Source: Streptomyces sp. CB01580
GTDB taxonomy: Bacteria; Actinomycetota; Actinomycetes; Streptomycetales; Streptomycetaceae
NCBI RefSeq assembly: GCF_001905795.1
Contig: NZ_LIXJ01000045.1
Span: 5,490 to 44,736, forward strand
DNA length: 39,247 bases
Direction: 5' to 3'
A program made the translations under genes and the position numbers. The stretch's first letter is position 1; the number at the start of each line of letters is the position of its first letter. Below are positions 33,960 through 39,247 of this stretch, piece after piece. The notes below the pieces were generated by a model. It was given only the letters and a program-made list of their open reading frames with translations. It was not told the DNA's origin and did not search any database.

Positions 33960-35041
33960 GAACCGCCCTCGTCATCGGAACGGGCCTCGTCGGCACCTCC
34001 GCAGCCCTCGCCCTGGCCGGACGCGGCATCCAGGTCCACCTCGTCGACCACGACCCCGAGTCGGCCCGCACCGCGGCGGCGCTCGGCGCCGGTACGGACG
34101 AGCCGCCCGAGGACCGTGTCGACCTGGCGGTCGTGGCCGTGCCGCCCGCCCACGTGGCCCCGGTACTGGCGAGTGCCATGCGCGACGGCGTCGCCCGCGG
34201 CTACCTCGACGTGGCCAGCGTCAAGGGCGGCCCGCGCCGCGAGCTGGAGGCGCTCGGCGTCGACCTCGCCCCGTACATCGGCACGCATCCGATGGCGGGC
34301 AAGGAGCGGTCCGGCCCCCTCGCGGCCACCGCCGACCTCTTCGAGGGGCGCCCCTGGGTCCTCACCCCGACCCGGGACACCGACACCGAGGTCCTCAATC
34401 TCGCCCTGGAACTGGTCGCGCTGTGCCGCGCCGTCCCGGTCGTCATGGACGCCGACGCCCACGACCGGGCCGTCGCCCTGGTCTCCCACACCCCGCAGCT
34501 GATCTCGTCGATGGTCGCCGCCCGCCTGGAGGAGGCCGACGAGACCGCCGTGCGCCTCTGCGGCCAGGGCATCAGGGACGTCACCCGGATCGCCGCGTCC
34601 GATCCCCGGATGTGGGTGGAGATCCTCTCCGCCAACCCCGGGCCGGTCGCCGACGTGCTGGCCGGGGTCGCCGCCGATCTCGACGAGACGGTACGGGCGC
34701 TGCGCGCCCTGGAGTCCGCCGACGGCGAGCGGCGGCGCGAGGGCACCGAGGGCATCGAGGACGTCCTGCGCCGCGGCAACGCGGGCCGGGTGCGGGTGCC
34801 CGGCAAGCACGGGGCGGCCCCCGCCTCGTACGAGATGGTGTCCGTGCTCATCAGCGACCGGCCGGGCGAGCTGGCCCGGATCTTCGTCGACGCCGAACAG
34901 GCCGGGGTCAACGTCGAGGACGTGCGCATCGAGCACGCCACCGGGCAGCAGGCGGGCCTGGTCCAGCTGATGGTCGAGCCCAGCGCCGCTCTCGGGCTGA
35001 GCGCGGCCCTGCGCGAGCGCGGCTGGGCCATACGGCAGTAG
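33956..35041 (+). CDS. tyrA: Prephenate dehydrogenase with C-terminal ACT domain
   Basis: A 361-residue enzyme oxidising prephenate to 4-hydroxyphenylpyruvate for tyrosine. The NAD(P)-binding motif is VIGTGLVGTSAALALAGRG (6-24). Substrate-domain motifs are DVASVKGG, YIGTHPMAGKERSGP, the catalytic-type His of AHDRAVALVSHTPQLISS, and GQGIRDVTRIAASDP. Residues about 285-360 are an ACT regulatory domain (YEMVSVLISDRPGELARIFV, GVNVEDVRIEHATG), expected to give feedback inhibition. GTG 33956 shares bases with the aroH stop. The two genes form one unit; a 194-bp gap then precedes cmk. Confidence 0.95.
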   Translation: MRTALVIGTGLVGTSAALALAGRGIQVHLVDHDPESARTAAALGAGTDEPPEDRVDLAVVAVPPAHVAPVLASAMRDGVARGYLDVASVKGGPRRELEALGVDLAPYIGTHPMAGKERSGPLAATADLFEGRPWVLTPTRDTDTEVLNLALELVALCRAVPVVMDADAHDRAVALVSHTPQLISSMVAARLEEADETAVRLCGQGIRDVTRIAASDPRMWVEILSANPGPVADVLAGVAADLDETVRALRALESADGERRREGTEGIEDVLRRGNAGRVRVPGKHGAAPASYEMVSVLISDRPGELARIFVDAEQAGVNVEDVRIEHATGQQAGLVQLMVEPSAALGLSAALRERGWAIRQ

Positions 35042-35126
35042 GCCGTACGCCGTCCGTCCGGAGCGGGCCCGTCCCCGGCGGGCGGCGAGCCCGGCGACGG
35101 GCGCTCCGGGCGGCGGTCCCGGGCGG

Positions 35127-35135
35127 TTGTCCACA
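35127..35135 (+). promoter_or_regulatory. Perfect Streptomyces-type DnaA box
   Basis: TTGTCCACA matches the preferred DnaA-box of Streptomyces exactly. It is a single copy in the tyrA-cmk gap, about 30 bp upstream of TAACCT (35165-35170), a plausible -10 for cmk. A single box may be regulatory or may be chance. Confidence 0.4.
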
Positions 35136-35235
35136 GGGGTGCGGAGGACCGTCCCGACACTCGGTAACCTTGTGCGGGGCGGGTTCGCGCGCGCCCTGTC
35201 CGCCCACCCCGTGTACCAGGAAGGTGTCCACCGCC

Positions 35236-35940
35236 GTGGAAACCGCAAGCGCCGCCGCCCGGACGGCCCCGGCCGCAGTGATCGTCGCCATCGACGGCCC
35301 CTCCGGCACCGGCAAGTCGAGCACGTCCAAGGCCGTCGCCGCCCAGCTCGGTCTGAGCTACCTGGACACCGGCGCCCAGTACCGGGCGATCACCTGGTGG
35401 ATGCTGAACAACGGCATCGACGTCGCGGACGCCGCGGAGGTGGCGACCGCCGCCGCCAAGCCGGTCATCGTCTCCGGCACGGACCCGGCCGCCCCGACGA
35501 TCACCGTCGACGGCGCGGACGCCTCGGGCCCGATCCGTACCCAGGAGGTCACCGCCAAGGTCAGCGCCGTCAGCGCGGTCCCCGAGGTGCGCACCCGGAT
35601 CACCGAGCTGCAGCGCACCATCGCCGCGGCGGCCGAGCTGGGCATAGTGGTCGAGGGCCGCGACATCGGCACCACGGTGCTGCCCGACGCCGACCTGAAG
35701 ATCTTCCTCACCGCGTCCCCGGAGGCACGTGCCGCCCGCCGCAGCAAGGAGATCAAGGGCTCCGACCTCGCCACCACGAAGGAGGCGCTGATCAAGCGCG
35801 ACACGGCGGACTCCGGCCGCAAGACCTCGCCGCTGGCGAAGGCGGACGACGCCGTCGAGGTGGACACCACCGAGCTGACCCTCCAGCAGGTCATCGAGTG
35901 CGTCGTCACCCTCGTCGAGGAGAAGCGGACCGCGAAGTGA
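35236..35940 (+). CDS. cmk: Cytidylate kinase
   Basis: A 234-residue CMP/dCMP kinase. The P-loop is GPSGTGKS (21-28), followed by LSYLDTGAQYRAITWWMLNN, the family hallmark. VVEGRDIGTTVLPDADLKIF carries the conserved GRDIG, and LTASPEARAARRSKEI lies in the lid-side region. GTG 35236 is 11 nt after AGGAAG; GTG 35224 is in frame but too close to that ribosome site. The stop overlaps the acyltransferase start by 4 bp (GTGA). cmk-der neighbourhood is conserved in actinobacteria (Rv1712-Rv1713). Confidence 0.95.
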   Translation: METASAAARTAPAAVIVAIDGPSGTGKSSTSKAVAAQLGLSYLDTGAQYRAITWWMLNNGIDVADAAEVATAAAKPVIVSGTDPAAPTITVDGADASGPIRTQEVTAKVSAVSAVPEVRTRITELQRTIAAAAELGIVVEGRDIGTTVLPDADLKIFLTASPEARAARRSKEIKGSDLATTKEALIKRDTADSGRKTSPLAKADDAVEVDTTELTLQQVIECVVTLVEEKRTAK

Positions 35941-36596
35941 CCCGAGCCACCACGGGCTCGCCCTCACCGCGCGGCGCCGCAGTCGGACGCGGGATCGGGA
36001 TCGGCCTGATGTACGGGCTGTGGAAGCCCCGCGTCCTCGGCGCGTGGCGGGTGCCCACCACCGGACCGGTCATACTCGCGGTGAACCACTCCCACAACAT
36101 CGACGGTCCGATGCTGATGGGCACCGCGCCCCGGCCCGTCCACTTCCTGATCAAGAAGGAGGCGTTCGTCGGCCCGCTCGACCCGTTCCTGCGCGGAATC
36201 GGGCAGCTGAAGGTGGACCGCACAACCGCCGACCGCACCGCCATCACCAACGCCCTCGGGGTGCTGGAGAACGGCGGTGCCCTCGGGATATTCCCCGAGG
36301 GCACCAGGGGCGAGGGCGACTTCGCGGCCCTGCGCGCCGGGCTCGCGTACTTCGCGGTGCGCAGCGGGGCACCGATCGTGCCGGTGGCCGTCCTGGGCAG
36401 CACCGAGCGCCGCGGTCGGCTGGTACGTGCGCTGCCGCCGCTGCGCAGCCGGGTCGACGTCGTGTTCGGGGACCCCTTCGAGGCGGCGGCGGTGGGCGGC
36501 CGCCGGACCCGCGCGGCGCTGGACGCGGCGACGGCGCGGATCCAGGCGAGGCTGACCGCCCACCTGGAGGAGGCCCGGCGTTTCACCGGGCGGTGA
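35937..36596 (+). CDS. PlsC-type 1-acylglycerol-3-phosphate acyltransferase-like protein
   Basis: A 219-residue acyltransferase of the PlsC/LPLAT superfamily. Motif I is NHSHNID (50-56, His51 and Asp56 of HX4D), the substrate-binding region follows (HFLIKKEAFVGPLDPFLRGI), and motif III is PEGTRG (120-125), with APIVPVAVLGS after it. The likely reaction is acylation of lysophosphatidic acid or another lyso-lipid at the membrane; the exact substrate is not readable. GTG 35937 overlaps the cmk stop. The small gap to der (110 bp) is gene-free. Confidence 0.9.
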   Translation: MTRATTGSPSPRGAAVGRGIGIGLMYGLWKPRVLGAWRVPTTGPVILAVNHSHNIDGPMLMGTAPRPVHFLIKKEAFVGPLDPFLRGIGQLKVDRTTADRTAITNALGVLENGGALGIFPEGTRGEGDFAALRAGLAYFAVRSGAPIVPVAVLGSTERRGRLVRALPPLRSRVDVVFGDPFEAAAVGGRRTRAALDAATARIQARLTAHLEEARRFTGR

Positions 36597-36706
36597 AGGG
36601 CGTCCCGTGCGCCCGCAGAGGGGCATGGGGCTCCCTTGCGTAAGACTTGAGTAGTGGGCCGCTCGATGGCGGCCCATCGATGATGAGGCAAAGAGGAACG
36701 GACTTC

Positions 36707-38176
36707 ATGAACGACCAGATTCACTCCGGGGGCTCGGACCACGAGCACGGAGCGCTTGGCGACGCCGAGTACGCGGAGTTCATGGAGCTCGCCGCGGAGG
36801 AGGGCTTCGACGCCGAGGAGATCGAGGGCGCGATCGACGCCGCGGGGCACGGGCCGCTGCCCGTCCTCGCCGTCGTCGGACGCCCCAATGTCGGCAAGTC
36901 GACACTGGTGAACCGGATCATCGGCCGCCGCGAGGCGGTCGTCGAGGACCGGCCCGGGGTCACCCGCGACCGCGTCACCTACGAGGCCGAGTGGGCGGGC
37001 CGCCGCTTCAAGGTCGTCGACACCGGCGGCTGGGAGCAGGACGTGCTGGGCATCGACGCCTCCGTCGCCGCCCAGGCCGAGTACGCGATCGAGGCGGCCG
37101 ACGCGGTCGTCTTCGTGGTCGACGCGAAGGTCGGCGCCACCGACACCGACGAGGCCGTCGTCAAGCTGCTGCGCCGGGCCGGCAAGCCCGTCGTGCTGTG
37201 CGCCAACAAGGTCGACGGCCAGAGCGGCGAGGCGGACGCCGCCATGCTCTGGTCGCTGGGTCTCGGCGAACCGCACCCGGTCTCCTCGCTGCACGGCCGC
37301 GGCACCGGCGACCTGCTCGACGCCGTGCTCGAAGCACTGCCCGAGGCCCCGGCACAGAGCTTCGGCGCCGTGGTCGGCGGCCCCCGCCGGATCGCCCTCA
37401 TCGGCCGTCCGAACGTCGGCAAGTCCTCGCTGCTCAACAAGGTGGCCAACGAGGACCGCGTCGTCGTCAACGAGCTCGCGGGCACCACGCGCGACCCGGT
37501 CGACGAGCTGATCGAGCTCGGCGGCGTCACCTGGAAGTTCATCGACACGGCCGGCATCCGCCGCCGCGTCCACCTCCAGGAGGGCGCGGACTACTACGCG
37601 TCGCTGCGCACCGCCGCCGCCGTGGAGAAGGCCGAGGTCGCCGTCGTCCTGATCGACGCGGGCGAGACCATCAGCGTCCAGGACCAGCGCATCATCACCA
37701 TGGCCGTGGAGGCCGGGCGTGCCCTGGTGATCGCGTACAACAAGTGGGACACCCTCGACGAGGAGCGGCGCTACTACCTGGAGCGCGAGATCGAGACGGA
37801 GCTGGCGCAGGTCGCGTGGGCCCCGCGGGTCAACGTCTCCGCGGCCACCGGCCGCCACATGGAGAAGCTGGTCCCCGCGATCGAGACCGCGCTCGCCGGC
37901 TGGGAGACCCGTGTCCCCACCGGACGGCTGAACGCGTTCCTCGGCGAACTCGTCGCCTCCCACCCGCACCCGATCCGCGGCGGCAAGCAGCCCCGGATCC
38001 TCTTCGGCACCCAGGCGGGCACCAAGCCGCCGCGGTTCGTGCTGTTCGCCTCCGGCTTCCTGGAGCACGGCTACCGGCGCTTCGTCGAGCGTCGGCTGCG
38101 TGAGGAGTTCGGCTTCGAGGGCACGCCGATCCACATCTCGGTGCGGGTCCGCGAGAAGCGCGGTCGCAACAAGTAA
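36707..38176 (+). CDS. der: Ribosome biogenesis GTPase Der (EngA)
   Basis: A 489-residue double GTPase needed for 50S ribosome assembly. The first G domain has GRPNVGKS (58-65), DRPGVTRD, DTGGW and NKVDG; the second has GRPNVGKS (233-240), LAGTTRDPVDE, DTAGIRRR and NKWD. The C-terminal KH-like domain ends PRFVLFASGFLEHGYRRFVE, GTPIHISVRVREK. Residues 1-50 are an acidic N-terminal extension (EYAEFMELAAEEGFDAEEIE). ATG 36707 has AGAGGA at 36692-36697; upstream in-frame ATGs at 36680 and 36683 are less well placed. Confidence 0.96.
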   Translation: MNDQIHSGGSDHEHGALGDAEYAEFMELAAEEGFDAEEIEGAIDAAGHGPLPVLAVVGRPNVGKSTLVNRIIGRREAVVEDRPGVTRDRVTYEAEWAGRRFKVVDTGGWEQDVLGIDASVAAQAEYAIEAADAVVFVVDAKVGATDTDEAVVKLLRRAGKPVVLCANKVDGQSGEADAAMLWSLGLGEPHPVSSLHGRGTGDLLDAVLEALPEAPAQSFGAVVGGPRRIALIGRPNVGKSSLLNKVANEDRVVVNELAGTTRDPVDELIELGGVTWKFIDTAGIRRRVHLQEGADYYASLRTAAAVEKAEVAVVLIDAGETISVQDQRIITMAVEAGRALVIAYNKWDTLDEERRYYLEREIETELAQVAWAPRVNVSAATGRHMEKLVPAIETALAGWETRVPTGRLNAFLGELVASHPHPIRGGKQPRILFGTQAGTKPPRFVLFASGFLEHGYRRFVERRLREEFGFEGTPIHISVRVREKRGRNK

Positions 38177-38216
38177 CGGCCCGGGGCCGACAGGGAGCGT
38201 CGTCGTGCGGCTTCGG

Positions 38217-38421
38217 CCGCTAGTGCCGCTCCCGGCAACGTTTGCCCCGTCGCACCGCCCGGCACGCACTCCCCCAAGGCCTTAAGGGCCAGGGGGGGAC
38301 CCCCTTCGGCGTTGGCCGAAAGCCCTCGTAGCGGGCTACGTGGGCTTTCGGCCGCCTTGCGATCGCACGCACCGGACGCCGCTCCTTCCGGGCAAACCTT
38401 GCCGGCCACAGCACTGGGCGG
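38217..38421. repeat. MITE/REP-like element with inverted ends and internal palindrome
   Basis: The 16-mers 38232-38247 (CCGGCAACGTTTGCCC) and 38390-38405 (GGGCAAACCTTGCCGG) are inverted copies with one mismatch; weaker similarity extends outward to about 38217 and 38421. Between them are a C-run/G-run hairpin (about 38271-38299) and a near-perfect 40-nt palindrome at 38314-38353. There is no coding potential. It resembles short intergenic repeats of Streptomyces or a non-autonomous element; only one copy is in this window. Confidence 0.55.
38314..38353. terminator. 40-nt symmetric hairpin, possible terminator of der
   Basis: GGCCGAAAGCCC (38314-38325) pairs with GGGCTTTCGGCC (38342-38353); after one T-T mismatch, CGTAGC (38327-38332) pairs with GCTACG (38335-38340) around GG. 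It is 138 bp after the der stop. It may terminate der, or belong to the repeat element that contains it. Confidence 0.5.
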
Positions 38422-38533
38422 CGGAGGAGCCGACGGGGCACATCGGCGGCCGACGACAACGCGGTGGGCGCAGCCGCAGGACGGCATGAGCCCGCTCCCT
38501 GCCGCCCCCGGCCGCGTAACGCCCATACGTGCG

Positions 38534-38583
38534 TGACGGAGCCCCGGACCGGTTCGTGAACGATGCGGTCCGGGGCTTCGTCA
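38534..38583 (-). terminator. Hairpin terminator of the small minus-strand gene
   Basis: A 17-bp stem (38534-38550 with 38567-38583, one G-T pair) with a 16-nt loop lies directly downstream (minus strand) of the stop at 38590. There is no T-tract. Confidence 0.78.
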
Positions 38584-38589
38584 TGCGGC

Positions 38590-39006
38590 TCAGACGCCGC
38601 GCGAGCCCGGTGGGAGAGCGGCCTGGGCCCGCCCGGAATGCCGCCCCACCCGCTGCCAGGCGGCGGGACCGCCGGTGGGGGAGGCCGCGCCGCCATGGCG
38701 TCCGGTGGACCCGCCGTGCGCGGAGGACACGCTGTGTACGGACAGGCCGGTGGAGAGGCCCGCCGGGTGACCGGAGGAGTGGCCGTTCAGCGGGGCGCGC
38801 CCGCCGAGCAGTCCGAGGCCGAAAGCCACGAAGCCGAGATTCTCCTCGCCGCTACGATCGCCCGGCAGCGCCCGGAACGACCGGCGGTACTCCGAGTACA
38901 GCGCGTCGTAGATCGGGGTCTGGGACTGACCGCCCGAGGGCTCCCGCGAGGGGCGCATGGCAGGGATCGGGCTCGGGCGCTGACGGGAGGAGTCGTATGA
39001 GTGCAC
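38590..39006 (-). CDS. Small Streptomyces-type hypothetical protein
   Basis: A 138-residue protein of unknown function. The N-terminal part is basic and Ser/Pro-rich (MHSYDSSRQRPSPIPAMRPS), then a probably conserved segment at 31-50 (PIYDALYSEYRRSFRALPGD) leads into ENLGFVAFGLGLLG. The C-terminal half is low complexity (Gly/Ser/His/Pro-rich). GTG 39006 is the first start; no good ribosome site is visible. It has its own hairpin terminator at 38534-38583 and is preceded by a very long hairpin at 39071-39133, so it is probably transcribed alone. The short segment around PIYDALYSEY recurs in small Streptomyces proteins as I recall, without known role. Confidence 0.7.
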   Translation of the reverse strand: MHSYDSSRQRPSPIPAMRPSREPSGGQSQTPIYDALYSEYRRSFRALPGDRSGEENLGFVAFGLGLLGGRAPLNGHSSGHPAGLSTGLSVHSVSSAHGGSTGRHGGAASPTGGPAAWQRVGRHSGRAQAALPPGSRGV

Positions 39007-39070
39007 GTATGTGCCAACGACCCCGGGGTCCGTCGGATGCGGGCCCGGCCGAGAATTAACTGTTCGCCGC

Positions 39071-39133
39071 GGCCCCGGGCCTGTCTTCGGGCCGTCGCAC
39101 GCCGTGCGACGGCCCGAAGACAGGCCCGGGGCC
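39071..39133 (-). terminator. 30-bp perfect hairpin terminator of the last minus-strand gene
   Basis: Bases 39071-39100 pair perfectly with 39104-39133 around a 3-nt loop (GCC), the longest perfect stem in the window. It lies just downstream (minus strand) of the stop at 39147. There is no T-tract. Confidence 0.85.
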
Positions 39134-39146
39134 CGATGAGCGCGAA

Positions 39147-39247
39147 TCAGGTCCCGGCCAGCGGCATCGCCGCGGCGACCAGGAGTCCGTTCGCGGCGGC
39201 CTTGTCCAGGGCGTCGCGCAGCAGGTCCTCGCGGGGCTGCTGGCCGA
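39147..39247 (-). CDS. C-terminal end of a gene running off the window
   Basis: On the minus strand an open frame enters from the window edge and stops at TGA (39147-39149). It gives 33 residues: GQQPREDLLRDALDKAAANG, then LLVAAAMPLAGT. A helix followed by a short hydrophobic end is all that can be said. The strong hairpin right after it (39071-39133) supports a real gene end. Family not recognised. Confidence 0.6.
   Translation of the reverse strand, partial: GQQPREDLLRDALDKAAANGLLVAAAMPLAGT

Larger units (their letters stand above)
38177..38533. other. Gene-free stretch after der
   Basis: No frame in this stretch looks like a gene on either strand. It holds the palindrome-rich element at 38217-38421. 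The remainder (38422-38533) shows nothing I can interpret. Confidence 0.6.

Noticed and set aside
38220..38696. Minus-strand open frame covering the palindromic element after der.
   Set aside because: Pro/Arg/Ala-rich with no ribosome site, and it overlaps a hairpin terminator and the inverted-repeat element.

Overview
The window is chromosomal DNA of very high GC content from an actinomycete, almost certainly a Streptomyces. Signs are the strong third-position GC bias, frequent GTG and TTG starts, long GC-rich hairpin terminators without consistent U-tracts, an actinobacterial 5S rRNA, and a gene order matching the conserved actinobacterial block known in Mycobacterium tuberculosis as Rv1691 to Rv1713 (TPR protein, HAD phosphatase, small protein, tlyA, ppnK, recN, pyrG, Nudix, parA-like, scpA, scpB, rluB-like, cmk, der).

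Layout. 1-370: tail of an rRNA operon (spacer, 5S rRNA, terminator). 440-6273: a TPR protein with a huge Arg/Asp/Gly repeat region, a DUF1015 protein, a HAD-IIA phosphatase, an iron-boxed siderophore-type ABC ATPase and an SCP2-like protein. 6317-10329: a co-directional unit with a small conserved protein, tlyA, NAD kinase and recN. 10489-12650: a compact MraY/WecA-like membrane protein and a GT4 glycosyltransferase, in the slot that holds Rv1697-Rv1698 in M. tuberculosis. 12676-16249: a PucR-type regulator and a GH15 glucoamylase/trehalase-like enzyme on the minus strand. 16644-22581: pyrG, an ADP-ribose-type Nudix hydrolase, a STAND/TPR protein with an altered P-loop, and alanine dehydrogenase. 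22955-27772: a ParA-like ATPase, a small ribbon-helix-helix-like partner, ScpA, ScpB and an RsuA/RluB-type pseudouridine synthase, the first two and the last three overlapping end to end. 27994-33132: an accessory island for NAD and ADP-ribose metabolism (PnuC, NadR-like, NrtR-like Nudix regulator, ADP-ribosylglycohydrolase) ending in two convergent paralogous nucleotidyltransferases. 33597-38176: aroH-type chorismate mutase, tyrA, cmk, a PlsC-type acyltransferase and der. 38177-39247: a gene-free stretch with a palindrome-rich, inverted-repeat-bounded element, a small Streptomyces-type protein and the 3' end of one more minus-strand gene.

Most genes serve housekeeping roles: ribosome maturation (tlyA, rluB-like, der), chromosome maintenance (recN, parA-like, scpAB), nucleotide supply (pyrG, cmk, nadK) and tyrosine/phenylalanine synthesis. 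The most interesting part is the NAD/ADP-ribose/nucleotidyltransferase island. It sits between rluB and aroH-tyrA-cmk, a join that is direct (rluB-cmk) in M. tuberculosis. A near-perfect palindrome lies over its presumed promoter, it encodes its own probable repressor (with an intact Nudix box), and its NadR-like kinase has Thr where the P-loop Lys should be. A second point of interest is the ParA-like/RHH gene pair placed directly ahead of the condensin kleisin genes.

Functions were assigned by reading motifs and gene order only. No database search was possible.
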